From the NCBI GenBank assembly GCA_023105745.1, contig JALGQZ010000014.1, positions 6,638,888 through 6,702,887 on the forward strand: DNA of 64,000 nucleotides. The letters run 5' to 3'. This document shows positions 32,700-46,394 of this stretch, piece by piece; the first letter of the stretch is position 1; each line of letters begins with the position of its first letter. The position numbers and the translations under genes were made by a program. The stretch is from Austropuccinia psidii. Lineage: Eukaryota > Basidiomycota > Pucciniomycetes > Pucciniales > Sphaerophragmiaceae. The notes beneath the pieces were generated by a model. That model was not told the DNA's origin. It ran no database searches and worked only from the letters and a program-made list of their open reading frames with translations.

Positions 32700-34330
32700 T
32701 AAATTAAAATGCCAACATGAATGTAAATATGATAAATGAAGACTTTGGAGCTTGGAAAATGCCTTTTTGGTCTTGTGCTTGGAAGTTATGCCTTGGAACT
32801 GATGTATTCATGAAGGAATTTTTAATTGAAGGAAGCCTTTCTTTTGAAATATCCCAAGGCCATCTGGAGGGAATAATGAGAAACCTTGCCATTGAGAGCA
32901 CAGATTCTATAAGGAAAATTTGTGACATGCACTATTATTTCTTTGGAGATTCCTGTTTAATCTCAATGAATTGCTTCTTGAAAGCCATTTGAATGTCTCT
33001 AACAGACTCCAGAGTGATACCAGTGGAATTCTGAAGCCAAAGATTAAGCATTGTATGGAAACATTCAATTATTGAGGTGGAACCCACCTCCAGGAAGCAA
33101 TGGTAGTTGGTCCAGGTTGAAATGAGATACTCCTTCAGAGGGATTCAGGCTTTTACACATAGTTCACTACAGGATTTTCAATTTACCTGTGATGTTTCTT
33201 CAAGTTTTCTTTAAAACAGTTTCCTTCAAGTGATACATAACCGGAGGAATAAAGACAAAATTCATCAATAACCACATAAATTTGAATAAAAGTAAACATG
33301 AAAAGTGACTTACTTGATTCCAAAGGCCTATAAAATACTCAAAATAGGTTTCATGGTCAATATTCTTCATAAAATGGGTAGATACATATTTATTGATGTT
33401 CCAAATTAATATCATGATTTTTGAGTCTGGGAAGAGTTTCTGAAGAGAATGATTTAAGTCCAAATTCCTATCAGTAACAGCTACTGGAGGGGGGAAAATA
33501 TTGTTATTGCTGAGGAATATTTGTATATATTGATTAAAAAACCAAGTATAAGAAAATTCAGCCTTATCCACCATAAAACAAAACCCCCCAGAAAATGTCT
33601 TGTTGATTGAGCTTAATACCACAAAATAGAAAAATGGCATTCTTTATATATTGGATTTACATATAAAATCCATTGAAATAAAATGAGGAAGGACTTGAGG
33701 GAGTTTTATAGCAAGCGCTTAAAGGAAAAAATAATATAATTTTCTCCTCTGAAGCCCTTGCAAAGGACTTCTCAAAGTTTTCTTGTTTGAGGATTTCAAC
33801 AAGACCATAAATGGGCCTTCCACCTTGAATTATTTCTTTCTTGATCTTATTGACTTTTTTGTGAATATCTTGTAGTATTGAAGGCCTTTCAGGCTCCCTC
33901 TAACTGCATAATTGGGCCTGACTTTCCTTTTCATGAACAGTGATTCAGATATCTGAGCAATCTGGGATTTCTCTTTCTCAGTCAAATTTATTACAGGAGG
34001 ATGATCCATAATATTTTTAGCAGTGTCAATTACCATTATCAGTACTTTTAACCTTGAGGGTCCAAGTGGTACTTTTTTTGGCATCAAGTCTAAAAGAACC
34101 ATCTAGCTTTCTTGAAGTAACTTCTTTGGATGCAATTTGGTGGGAATTTGGGGTCCCAGACCTATCAAAGCCTATCTCAATTTGACTATGGGTTTTATTA
34201 GACCTGAGGATGGACATAAAATACCCCTCTTCCCTGGAAACATCATTAACATTCTTCCAAAGATGCTCAAGGGTCTGAAATTCACCTTAGGTGGGGGGTT
34301 GGAGCATCTTTTAGGTAAAAATATAAAAAA
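32700..34330 (-). pseudogene. MULE transposase remnant of the reverse element
   Basis: Minus-strand blocks parallel the first copy. GFDRSGTPN (34167-34140) corresponds to GCDRSGTPN, with its Cys lost. RPSILQDI lies near 33865. The block VVLSSINKTFSGGFCFM (33620-33570) precedes AVTDRNLDLNHSLQKLF (33490-33440), which holds the second catalytic Asp. LIWNINKYV replaces CIWHINKDV, so the Cys and His of the C/H motif are gone. GLWNQ marks the same intron boundary (about 33320), and the C-terminal part lies at 33030-32705. Stops are frequent, so this copy is older than the one at 8.0-9.9 kb. Confidence 0.65.
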
Positions 34331-34643
34331 ATTTGAACAAAGGGAAAAAGGAGGAAAAAGATTTTGGAAGTTGGTTTTGTGAAAAAAGAATTTGTTTTTG
34401 CGGGAAATTGAATAAAAAGTGTTTTGAAAGTTTTTTTGAAAAAAAGGTCAATTGGGGGGGAATTATTTTGGAAGAATTGATTTTGACTTCCAAAAAAAAA
34501 GTGGTCCTTGGGGAATATGTAAAAAAAAATGAAAAAAACATTGGTAAGGAGGGACTTTGGCTGTTTTTTTTTCAAATAACAGTCTTTTTTTGAGAAAATT
34601 GGAAGTGGTCCAGGGAATCCCTTAAATTAATTTACAAACTCCC

Positions 34644-37600
34644 TCTCATTCAATAATAAAATTTAATCTTTGAGATTGTTTAATGTGGAAGAGATTTTAT
34701 TGAAGGAATGAACTTGATAAGCTAAAATTGGGAGTCTCTGAGGGTTTTTACATGCAATAGAAATATAAGGTTTGTATTTAGGATTGAATGGTGGGAGCTT
34801 AAGCCATTTATGATTATCTTGTTTCAATATTACTGTAATCAATTTGGAATATATTTTTTTCTAAAAGCTGATATCCAAGTGATGAACTGCTGTTTTTACA
34901 CTTTGATAATTTTTCTTTGAGTGTTGGTTAACCAGGGATGGTATGAGGTAGATGATTTACTACTATTATCAATATGATGTTGGTCTGAAATTGATTTGGT
35001 CAAAAACATGCCATCCTCAGAAAGGAGAATTTCATCAGGATTGGGAAGATCATTTTTTTAAAAATCTCAAAGAGACTTTGGACAATAAATAAAATATCAA
35101 AAAATGAATTCTGCCTCTAGACAGAAAAAAAACAGGGAGAAAAGTCATGTTAGTACTTTAATTAAGTCATTTAAGTATTTAGGAAAAATGAGAAATTTAG
35201 TCAAAATATTTGATTAAATATCTTAGAACTATAAAAAGATTATCAAGGAATTATTGTAATCCTAGATTTATTCTTAATCAATTACAATTTGCCTTTTAAA
35301 AAGGACTCTAGATCAATTTGGAAAGGATCAAGTAGTTGTTTCACATAAATTAGAAGTTATTCCTAAAAAAAACTTATCAAGCCCATCTCAAAAGATTAAT
35401 TATTTTAAAAAGGAAAATCTTGGTGAGAATTAGAGAGATTTGTGGGTTGGCAGATAGAAAGTTAAAATAGGATCTCAGTTGATAATTTTTTTCTATATTA
35501 AACTTGACAAACATTTCAAGAAAAGATTTGGAAATAAAATTGAAAAATATCAGCAAGAATTGAAAGGCTTGGTGGATTGAGTCAAAGAGGATTAAAAAAA
35601 CATTAAAATTTCTAATTTTGGAAAAAATAATTCAATAATTCTTTTATTCTAGTGGTTAAAAAATTTTCATTTTGAAGTTGAAACTATTCTCTTGGCTTTC
35701 TTTTTGTTTTTCTCAAAACAAAGGAAAAATTGATATTTTCTTCAAAAATGAAAAAATTGAATTAAATTTCTTTAAGAAAAATAAAATAATAATAGAAATG
35801 AATTGTTTTTAAAAGAAATTATAAATAGAATTTATTATTTCTTAATATTTTGGGATTGATTATTTTTGTAAAAGGTAAATTGAAGAGGAATGCTCTTAAG
35901 AAGCTGAAGAAAGACATATTTTTTGAATGTCTTTCAGGTATGATTTACATAATAGATTAAAATTGATTCACCATGAGAAAATTTGCTACATCTGTCAGCA
36001 GGTGCACCATTTAGAATTTTCTTGAAGGGGCCTACCAGAAGGCATATTTCTCAAAGAAAATAATGTTGATCATAAATCTATAAAATGCTCAAAGAACACT
36101 GTAGTTCTGACTCTATTTATAGAATACGGCTCAATTGACTAAATTCTATTTAGAAAGGCCCATTTTTTAATATAGGACCAAAATTTTAAGGTAAATCATC
36201 TTGAAATAACCAACCTTAAAGGTAAGAATTCAAATTATTCATAGCTGAATAAGTAATTTAATTATGTTTTGTATTTTATTTTGATTTTTAATAAATACAC
36301 TTGATATATATTATATCATTTAGCTTGTTATTTTGGAAGAATTCAAATTCAAAAATGATAAATTTGCTTAATAAGGTCCCTTTGAGACTTTAGCTTTCTG
36401 TCTTCCATCCATCTTCCTATCCCCCTCTTTATCCCCTTCCAAATATAATTCCTCATTCTCTTATAGTTTTATAAGAATATTTAAAGTGATTTAGCTCTTA
36501 ATATTTCAGTTGTATTATAAACTCCAAATTAGAGAATATTTTCTATTTGATTTAATAAGAATTTTACAGTTAGATTAAATATAAAATTATTTCTTATTTT
36601 CCATATCTTAATTAGTTTTCTTTATTTGTCTACTTCAATTCATTATCACAATATATCAATTATTCATTTTCTGAGATTTGTTTTTTGATTAGAATTATAT
36701 TACATTTTTAATATAATATATATTTTCTCACTTTGCAATGTGTGTTGAGCTTTGAAATGTGGCTTTCCCAGGTTATATAGTGTGCTGTGAAAGATTTTAA
36801 TAGAAGAACAGAATTTCAAAAGATAGTAAAAAGGCTGAGTAGACATTCAGTAAATATGAAATGATTACAAAATGGAGAAAGGGTTGAAGAGTAGAAATCT
36901 TGAATTTATTTGTTAAAACTCAGGAAAGAAATAGATTGATTTTGGTTATTGAACATTGGTTAATATGAGCTAATGTAAGCTTTTATGCATCTTTTGTTTT
37001 AGGAAGATTAAGCTGCAAATAAATGTAAAATACCAAAAAGATATTGAATCAGTTAAATCTGCAAAGCTGATTTCCAACCAAATCTTTTCACTTCATATAT
37101 TCAAATTTGATAGTTAACTCTACACAATTCTATTTATATATTCCCTTTTATGAAATATCATATTTCTGGATTTATGTCTTTTGAATCAAAATAAGGTTAA
37201 AAATCATCAGGGTTTTTCTTTTTAACAGACAGCATATATTGAAGGAATGAACTGAAATATTCCAAGAATATTTCTAAAATCCACTTGAGAATTCTCAAAT
37301 ATTATGAAAGAAATATTTGGGACCATTACCAAATTTCTAATTTCAATCTTATTATTGAATTAATCATTTTACCATATGTGTTTATTTTATACTATGCAAT
37401 TGGATTGGATCAGTTTTTTGAAGATATTCAGTCCAAATAGTGTCACTAATAATCAATACCATTAAATACTGAGACAATTTCGATTACTTTCTCAATTTTT
37501 TCCAATAAAAATGAGAAAAATGATCTTCAAAATCTCTAATTTTCTGACTTATGTGCTTGAATTTCAAAATATGGAAATGAGTGAAAATATCAAAAATCTG

Positions 37601-37819
37601 TTTTAAGCAATAATCACATTATTTTTAATGTATCAAAACTCTATATCTCTCATGTAAATTATTGATTTATAACTTATATATTCTGTTTACCATTTGACAA
37701 TTACCTGTATGCTAAGAGAAAGTGCCAGAATATTCTAGTGCCACAAAATGATTCAAATGAGTTTTCAACAAAGAAAATTGAACTCCTAAATTCTATTCTG
37801 GTATGTACAGCTTAAAATA
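34644..37819. other. AT-rich stretch, no supported gene
   Basis: No long frame and no recognised motif. It ends where the left arm of the large inverted repeat begins. Confidence 0.5.
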
Positions 37820-40800
37820 TTAAGGACTTGTTCAAATTGAATTTCAGTAATATGTGTTTTTGCAGTCACTTTAGCATCAAATGAAAACATCTTACATTTA
37901 AAAAAGGGATGTGATTTGCTACTTGTTTGGGAGTAAGTTGATTTTTGGTTATAATAAGAAAGAAATTGAGGGATGAAATCCTATAATGCTCTTCAATGTA
38001 GAAGGAAAAGAATTTATTTTGTATTCAATATAAAATATTCCATTATTACAGAATCCTATCTTATTAAGGATGTAATAATATTAATCAAATCATATATTTA
38101 CGATTTTCCAGGCTGATATGAGATTTTCCAATTATAACCATTTTTGAAATATTCAATATCTGAAATAAGAGGAAATGGATTATTTTCTTAAGTATTACTT
38201 ACTAGAAATATTTTCCAGGTCCAAGTAGGTATCAGGAGTAAGATCTAAAGCCTTGGAACAAATATCATCCTATGTTAGCTGAAATTGCATGAATATTTTT
38301 TGAGTATTGCAAATTTACTTTTGATAAGGCCTTTTATATAGGCTTGATGGGAATTCTTGACTTTCTGTTGTTTTTGTGCCTTCTTTTTGGTTTTATTTAG
38401 CCCTTCTTTAAAAATTGTTGTTATTTTTAACTACGTATAAGTATCTTAAGTAATGGGATTACAAATTATGCAAATTAATATTGAATCCCTCAGTCCTCCA
38501 GTTAAGTATTTCTGAATAATAATTTCCCTCTGTATCCTCTTAAGTCTCAAAGAAAAAATAAGAAGAGGGAATAATTTTGAGGTAATCTTTTGTCCAAGGT
38601 ACCTAGTTGATGTGAAGACTCTATGTTCAAATACCTTTCAGATGCTTGTATCAGCCATAATTTCATTATTCTTATTCCTATTGAAAAATGAAATATCTGT
38701 GATCTTACATGATTTTTTATCCATGTCTCCCTGGGTATTTTTTGATTCATAAAGTTGTCTTTCTGTCCTCTCAGCCATCTTTCAAAGATTCCTGTAACTG
38801 TTTCATATTGAAATTTAGATGGACCAAGGGTATAATTTTTGAAAGATCCCATATCAAAGGCATGAAACCAGTGCTTTGTCATAACTCATTGTCCCATGAT
38901 GTTATTGTTTTGATGTTCATTTGAAAGGAAAATATTCAAATTACATAGTTGAGAGCTCAGAAGTGCATTTATATTTGTGAATAACCAAAATTCCCCTTCT
39001 TCCTGTAAAATGGTTTGTATCTGAAGTTGTCATCAAGCAGAAAGATTCATTTGAAACTTGATCTTCTGTAGTCAGAAAAATGAAATTTGTGGTAGGTTTC
39101 TCTGAGTTTGGTTCTGGTAATGGAGATCCATGAGCGGCACTTCAAAGTACCATTTTAATGTAGGACGTTAGGCACAGACAGATTTGATCATTTTAGCTTG
39201 AAAGGTATGGTGAAACTGCTTTCTTTATTCTTCTAGTCAAGGTGGGGAATTTAGTATGATATACCATTATTATGTCCAATTTTTAAAAGTAGAAAAGGAA
39301 TATTTGGAAATGATTTGTTAATGAAGGGCTTAGAGAAATTCATATATTAATTGTAGTTTTATTTTTATTCTAATTTTCTTATTATGGAAAATTAGCTCCA
39401 AATCTTATTGAATATTGATTCACTATAAGAGCGTAAAGATATCTGGGAATAAAGGATGTTATTTGGCCTTTCTTATTACATAAGCTCTTTGGAAGGCTCT
39501 TAGTAGTTCTTTTTTAATCAGTTTTTCAATATCTGCAAGAATAAAATATTTAGCCTTTTTTACTCATTTCATGTTTCAGAATTATTCTTTATGATACAAC
39601 AAAGAACATTTTATTCAAAATACAACTCAAAATAACCCTATATAAAGATAATAACACAACTTTATACAAAGTAGAATTTCTTTTGAGAGCTTGAAAGAAG
39701 GGAGTCAAGGTCTTTGAAACTTACCCTTGATATTCTTCCTAGTAATGGGTGCATTGAGTTCACAACAGGTCCTTTTTCTTGTTCGCAATCATAAAATAAC
39801 TTCAAATCCTTAATCAAGATATCTCTTAGTCCACTAACAGAAGCTTATTGATGGTAGATTTAAAGCCACATTGCCCAATTAATCCTTTCTTAGAGACCAG
39901 AAAAATCCATATTTCCAAGTGTTTTCAAAAAATGATGCCATTGGCTTACTTGAAGTTTAGTCTTGATATTATATGAAATGAGCTCTTATCCAAGTCAAAG
40001 GACCACCAAATATTTCAAATTGGGTAGTTTTTTTTATCAGTTGAACATAAAAGCATTGTTACGGGACTCATAAGAAGGATGCTTGAGAGTTCTGACATCA
40101 TCTTGGGTCTGTGAAAATAAGCCCTCTTTACAGTGTGAATAGCCTTTTGTGGAAGTCCATCTTTGGACTCATATGCAATGGACATAATGCCGGCCATTGC
40201 TGGAGTGATGTAGTCATGTATTGTTGTTATGAAAACTTGGTATAATTTATGTTTGGAATAGCTTTGTTTATCCTTGACTTTTGGCCTTTTGTTTTCAGGA
40301 ACATTTTGGGTTATAGATGTGCCATCATGAAGAGATTGGAAAATGTGGTGAACCCTGGTGAAGGCCATTTTGTAAGTAGGGTAAATATTTTTCAAGGAGT
40401 CAGAGGTATTGAGGAACTCCTTGTTTCCAAAAAAACATGTAAATATCTTGGAAACACCTTGGAAGTCGTGGCTAGCAAGTATTTACAGGTATGTTAAGGG
40501 GCTCTAGTCCTTATTGAATTACATAAATTATATTAGACCTTGAATTTGCTTCAATTTTTTTGGGATTTATTGATGAGGCTGTGGTCTATTATTTGATCAC
40601 CAACAAGAGAATTGTCATTATAATCAGAAATAATATTGGCTTACTTAAAATTCAAGTAATTTAGTAATAATTTGATTATTTTAAGATTCACTGACCATTT
40701 TTTATGCTCATAAGAACAGTCTCAATATCAGTTTTGAGGAGTTTCCAATCACAAGGAGAATGGGAGATTTATGTCCTAAGAATTTGGGAAGGTGTTTCAA

Positions 40801-43800
40801 AATGAAAAGAACATTTGAAAGTGAGTTTTTATAATATTTGTTGCCTTTAATTTAAGCCTTAAATTGTGAAATCCTGCTCATAGGACCCTCAGAAAGAGTC
40901 TTAATAGCTGGATCTGTTTGAGAATTATGGTTAGTATTGTGAATTTATACTTTAAAAGAATGATTACTGAGTTTCAGGAGGACTTTGAGGAGCTGGTTAG
41001 ATAGTTGATGATCATTGAAGAGGTGCACCTTTGGCCTTAGAAGCATATACATTGAGTAGGCTAGGGTGATCTGGATATTCTTGTTATGGAGCACTAGCTG
41101 TAAGATATATGAATTTGTGCAAAGTAACTGAAGATGTTTGAGAGATCTGTGGAGTTTTTCAAAATAAGAAGCCAAGGAAATTGCTGGGGTGGGCAAATGC
41201 TGATGGGCTAAACTGGAAGCTCTATTTGAAAATAATGTTGTGATATTATTGAAAGGTACAAGTGGTAAGGTAATAAGAGATGTTTTTTGGATTTGTATTG
41301 GTTTATTGGATGTTTTTGATTCTAAATCAAGTACCAATGATGGTTTTTGAGGTTATCTTTATAAAGAGTTGGGAAAGTAATGCGATTTCACAAGGACAAG
41401 AAGCTGGAATAGTGAAATGAACTTTGGAGACACTTCTCTCTTGGATTCTTTCTTATCTTCACAAAAAGGAATTCTGATTTATTTTGGTGGGTTAGCGGCA
41501 GTGTGTATGGTCATTTTGTGTGGATATTAAAGTAGTGGAATTATAGGTGGTTCTGTAAAAGTTTGAATGGTGAAATTTATTTTAATTTTGAGAAGAAGCT
41601 GTTCAATCAAGGAAGAATGTTAAGAAAAAAGATATATTGGTTCTTTGAAATATCATACTCACCAATGAGCTCTTCAGAGTGAAACTCTGCCTTTGAACTG
41701 CTGCTGAAGAGTGTCTGATTAAATGTTTGGCAGTTGAGGTTTTTCCTCTCAACAAAAAATCAGCTTCAAGTAAAACAGATGTGGATATTTTAGTTTTTGG
41801 GGAGTTTTTTTGAAAATTGCTGATTGGATATTGGAGTTCTAGTTGGAATTATGGGGAAGATGCTTTCCAGGAGTGCTCAGACTAATGTCGAAAGCTTCGA
41901 GATCCATTGGTTTTACTTTATCTTCAATAAATTTGGTTTATTAAATTTTGAGATATTGAAGATACTCTTCTTTTGTTTCATAGATAATGTTTTGATGCTT
42001 TTTCTTGCAAAAGGGGATTTTTCATGCACTCTCAAAGTGTTGTACTATAAGGGATTCTGATCTGTTGAGTATAAGTCTCAATTTAACAGGATGGAATATT
42101 GAGAATAGCAAGCCTACCAGAAAAATCTGCCCTGATGAAGGTCAATGGCTGTCTGAATTGAATTTGGTCTTAAAAAATATCAACATAATTGCCATAATTA
42201 ATGGCAAAAAATAGATAGAAATTGGATTTTGAGGGGGAGAAATTAGAAGTTTGATAAGGAGGCTCAAAGGACAAAAACAGAATTAACATAGAACAGTGAA
42301 TTATTATGTTAATTTTCAGTCATTCACACTTCTTTTAGGTCAATATAATTCTTGGAAGCTCCAATTTTTATCAAACACCTCCAGAGATTCATTTAACTTT
42401 AGATGTAATTGTTTCATTAATTCATGTTTGAAGACATTTCCTATGATAGTGCATTAAATCTCAAAATTCAAATGAAACAGGTTCCATCACAACATAAAGC
42501 CTGGTCATTAAAAACAAATTCAATGATTTTCTATAAATTGCATTTTTTCATAAAAAATCTGATATGTCTGAGATTACATGACACAAAATCTGTGTGTAAG
42601 AGTTGTGAGACAAAAAAATTTGATAAACCAATATTATAAGCCAACAGAAAATTCTATTTTTCTGAAAAAAAATTACCATGCGTTTTTTTAAATAAAATAT
42701 ATTGGAATTTTTTCTTGATTTGAATTAATTTCTATATCTCAATAATCATGAGGTTTTACCTTTGCTAAGAAAATTAAAAAAGAAACAAATAAGATTGGCT
42801 GGATGGAGATTTTGGCTCCTTCAAACCAGAGTATGATTGTAGATGATTGTCAACAATCATACTGTGTTGCAGTGACCACTGATAAGAGGTGGTTACTGCA
42901 TCAAAAGCTATCCTTTACTGTCACAGTCAAAAATAACTTTGTAAATATAAGTTTTCAAAAGCTATTGGATTGAAATTTACAATAGGCTTTCTTATTTAAT
43001 ATTGTTGATGATCTTAAATAAGCACAAGCAGATACTTATGGCTGCTGCTTCAATGGAGTGAAGACATTGTCAACAATGCTTTTTTCTGTGGATTGAGCTA
43101 TCAGCTCCAACCACATGAGATATAAAAAAAATGTTTTTTTCCCATTGCTATTTATAAATTGTAAAGAACTCTTTTTTTGGAGAGAATATTGAATCCTTCA
43201 ATTTTTTTCTTGTTTTTTGAAAATATCAAGTACCAATTTTAGTATGAAAAAATGAAAAATACCCAATTTTTTGTCCATTTAAGTGGAATGTGACAAGTGT
43301 TTATGTGTTATAATCCAAAATTAGATCTTTCATCCTGAGCCAAGCTTAGACAAAAAGAGGAATAATTTTTGAAAAAAAAATTCAAATTATATCAGAAGTC
43401 AAAACATAAGTAAAAATTTCATTATATTAAAAACATATTGTTTGAAAATATTTATTTTAAGCTTATTTTGCCAATGATTGAATTTTTTTTCCACTTTTTA
43501 CATTTTCTCAAGGAATTTCCTTACTATTCGTGCCTTGGGATAAATAATAACCAAGATATTTCTCAAATAGCCTTTCAATCATTTGTGATTGGCTATTTGG
43601 CCACATATTGGCCTAATTTTGTAGAAAATATAAAGTAAGCTTTGGAAATTACTATTGCACTTGCATTCCTTGATAAAAGTGTGAATAAGGTGATCTGAAG
43701 ATATCCCTTTGAAAAAATTTGTATTTAGAACTTGAACTGTGAAATTTTCCACAAGTACATATATCTTGAAGCTTGGATTTCTGACTTAGTTATAATTAAG

Positions 43801-44035
43801 TTTTTAGGTCTTATTTTGGAAAAATTCCCAATCTAAATATGTGGGCATTCAAAGTAACCAGTGAGATATTTGATTCAATTGATTATATTAAGTATAAATT
43901 TTATAATAGTATTTTCCATTCAAGTCATTGAATATTCAGAAATTTCCTACACAAAGCTACAAAGTGTAATTGAGGAATTTTTAAAAAAACTGGGGAAATC
44001 TCTTTGAATATATATATATGGGTTAAAATAAAATT
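37820..44035. repeat. Left arm of a ~14.8 kb inverted repeat
   Basis: Base-by-base comparison of sampled stretches shows that the arm is the reverse complement of 46395-52610. Examples: 38220-38262 with 52170-52215, 40310-40370 with 50030-50090, 42090-42160 with 48280-48345, and 43830-43945 with 46475-46590. Paired coordinates sum to about 90,430 throughout, so the match is collinear. By eye about four fifths of bases agree, with small indels. Homology fades outside about 37,820 and inside about 44,035. Confidence 0.85.
38230..43640 (-). pseudogene. Unidentified multi-exon coding locus, left copy
   Basis: Minus-strand segments, in transcription order, that recur in the right arm: CGQIANHK and then GYLRNILVII (about 43600-43520); FIRADFSGRLAILNIPS (about 42145-42090); a Pro/Ser/Asn-rich part (41337-40945); YPTYKMAFTRVHHIFQSLHD (40388-40330); AMAGIMSIAYESKDGLPQKA (40206-40147); GPVVNSMHPLLGRISR (about 39775-39730); GIFERWLRGQKDNFM (38800-38755); and KALDLTPDTYLDLENIS followed by a splice-donor-like gtaagta (about 38260-38205). 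Stops and shifts separate the pieces. I do not recognise the family. The strand choice rests on these segments agreeing with the other arm. Confidence 0.45.
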
Positions 44036-44068
44036 AATAAATTGATTCAAAAATTCATTATAAATTAA

Positions 44069-44630
44069 GAGTTCTGATAAATACATGTAAGCTTTTAGTA
44101 GATACAAATACACCCTTACATGTTTTCAACAATTTATGGTGAAAACACCCAAGTGACTCAATTTTTTGAGAAATATTGCTCAGGCTTAGTTTTGAGGAAA
44201 TTGTTTTCCATATTTCTTCAGACATGGGATTTGAAGATCCACAAATTCTTTCTTTTTTTACCAAATTTCTTCAAATTGGCCAATTTTTTTAAAATATTTA
44301 TTGAAATTATTCCTGCTTAAAAATTTTCATTGGTTTTTTTTTCAAAAATAAAGGGGTGAATCTTAGGATTTAAAATCCAGAAGCCCATATTTTTGTAAAG
44401 GTTTTTGGGTGGGATAATTGTAGGCCCAAAAAGTGTTTTTTTATATTTTTTGTTCATTTTTGTAAGTAGATTAGAAATGGTATTTATGGAATTACAAGTG
44501 CCATATATGTGATCAAAAAATACATTTATGGCATTAACAGCACCATATTTTGGGGGTTTTGGCCAGCTTTTTGTTTCATTTTAATTGGAAATGGGTCCAA
44601 GGAACCCCTTAAATGTTTTTTCCAAAATTC
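44069..44630. mobile_element. Third small Mutator-like (MITE) element
   Basis: The left end 'gagttctgataaatacatg', then the hairpin parts cccttacatg and aatttatggtgaaaacac, then 'caggcttagttttgagg', matches the inner end of the MULE family. The right end 'gggtccaaggaacccctt' followed by aaatgttttttccaaaatt is the complement of the 7793 end. Words such as 'tttatggcatta' recall the repeat array of the 12158 element. It is about 560 bp, with no transposase and no recognisable target duplication. It sits just inside the spacer of the large inverted repeat. Confidence 0.62.
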
Positions 44631-44679
44631 TTACAAGGGTTTTCCAAAGCCCTAAAGCAATTCTGAAATCATCAAATCA

Positions 44680-44855
44680 CTAAATATACAGAAATTAATT
44701 CTAAAATTTACAAATTAATTATAAAATTTAAAAATTAATCATAAAATTTACAAATCAATGATAAGATTAATAAATTGATTTGAAAATCAATGAATTATTC
44801 ATAAAATTAATGAATTAATTATAAAATTCATAAATTAAGAAATTAATCATAGGAT
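44680..44855. repeat. Tandem AT repeat (aattaatcataaaattta type)
   Basis: About eight degenerate units of roughly 20 bp built from 'aattaattataaaattta' and 'caaattaatc'. Low-complexity spacer sequence. Confidence 0.7.
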
Positions 44856-44879
44856 TAACCCCCAATAATGAAGAAGAAT

Positions 44880-45463
44880 AGGCATGGTGGATGTATTCCA
44901 GGGTGATGAGAGGGGAGAGTTTCAAGAAAAGGTACTTTTGGGGGAATCCACACTTTTTAAAAGAGAATGCTTGTAGGAAAGCCATTCTTGACTGTGAAAA
45001 TTCATTTTTGTTGCAAACAGGTTTCAGCTGAGTAGTGACTAGGAGGAAGTATTTTGTCCTTTTTTTCAATGATACTTTTTGAATAAAGTACTTCTCATTT
45101 TCAATTGGATTTCAATATTTCCTTTCAGATTAATCCAAAGAGGCTTTCATGTAGACTGTGTATTTCTGTTTACAAGCTGACAAATGGTCTTTAAAACTTT
45201 CAACCTCTTCTTCAGTGGGTGGAGGTGGAAGTAAGAAGGAGGGAGGTAAAATTCCCAACAAAGCCTTAACCCAATTAGAAATTGATCTGGCCAGTGCTAT
45301 ATTTTTAGATGGGTTCCCTGAGCTTCCAGAATGTATTGATAGACTTCATGATAACTGTGATTTTTTTCTTTTTGCTTGCAATATTGACCAAGCATCAAAA
45401 GGGAAGCTGAATTGGAAGAGTTTGTATTTTCTGGAACAAGAGAAACTTCTGTGGGGTCGGTAG
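44880..45463 (+). pseudogene. Unidentified coding remnant in the inverted-repeat spacer
   Basis: A plus-strand segment at 44887-45035 reads WWMYSRVMRGESFKKRYFW and later ENACRKAILDCENSFLLQTG without a stop. A second frame at 45158-45463 reads a Gly/Ser run (SVGGGGSKKEGG) followed by a charged helical part, ALTQLEIDLASAIFLDGF, and LNWKSLYFLEQEKLLW. An acceptor 'cctttcag' lies at 45128. The amino acid mix looks coding, not random AT-rich translation, but I do not know the family. The first ATG of the second frame (45158) is probably not the true start. Confidence 0.4.
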
Positions 45464-46394
45464 ATGTTTCTGGAGCTAAAGATCAGGTTTGAATGGAATA
45501 AAACTCAGGTGTATTAAAATGGTATATTCATATTCCAATGAAAATCATAAATAAAATAAAATATTCTTTACCCTCTTCCATTTGTCTTTCTGACATTTAC
45601 AAAATGTTTACTTTTCAAATTGGGTTTATGATTGTATAAAATTTTTGAATGTCAATTAGGTGCAAAGAAAATAATAATTTTTTAATTAAAACATTAAATC
45701 AAAAAGAGTATTTGCATCTCATGAATTATGATTGGGTATAATTCTTCATGTCTCTCTGTACTATTTAAATACTCCCTTTCTCAATGAAGCATGAGTTTAA
45801 TTTTAAAATCAGACTTTGTTTTAATAATTGTTTGATAAAGATTGTGATAGAAAAAGGCAGATAGGATAGATTCCAAATGGAAAAATTAAGAAATTGATGG
45901 GTTAAATTTGCAAATTTTGTAGAGGGAGTTCAGTAGTGCAATTGGTGAAGTTTATGAAAGTAACTGAGATATTATTAGTGAATCTGTTGTGACTCAAATT
46001 AGTACATATGATAAGTAGAATTGTGATTTTTAAGATTTGTGTCCACATCAAAAGTGTCCATTTGTAAAATAATCCAGTAAAATTCCAAATTAATCAAACC
46101 TCAAAGTGCACAGTTCAATAATGAAGTTTTTGAATTCAATACAAAGAATTTGGGTATTTTACTATAAATCAAAAAACAATTATGGATTTGGTCTGGAATT
46201 ATACATAGTATTAAGTATATGTATATTCAGATATATTATCAAAATTGATTAGGGCTATATTTACAAAATATATTTCAAGATGATTCAGTTAAGGCAAAGT
46301 TGTGAGGGTGATATGGGGAATTGAACTTGGATACTACTGTGAAACAAATTGAACATGAGGTTGACCTTATTATGCAATTATGTAAATATAGTTC
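45464..46394. other. Spacer sequence, no gene seen
   Basis: AT-rich, no frame with a motif. It ends at the inner edge of the right arm. Confidence 0.45.

Larger units (their letters stand above)
30897..34643 (-). mobile_element. Second MULE-OTU element, reverse and more decayed
   Basis: Right end (34643 inward, minus strand) reads gggagtttgtaaattaattt then 'aagggattccctgg'. This aligns with the left end of the element at 7793 (gggtgttggtaaaaacatgt, 'aaggggttccctgg'). The left end near 30897-31000 (gtcagcaaaaacatgtg, then aaaaacatgtaaggg and 'caggccaagatttgagg') aligns with the complement of the 11945-12057 end. Order on minus: transposase, linker, OTU. It is 3.75 kb against 4.27 kb. No target duplication could be recognised. 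Confidence 0.7.

Noticed and set aside
42005..42214. Plus frame conserved between the arms (FHALS..., GWNIEN...)
   Set aside because: It is conserved because the DNA is duplicated; the opposite strand reads FIRADFSG...LNIPS, in the same direction as the other arm segments, so the plus reading is probably a shadow. Not fully excluded.
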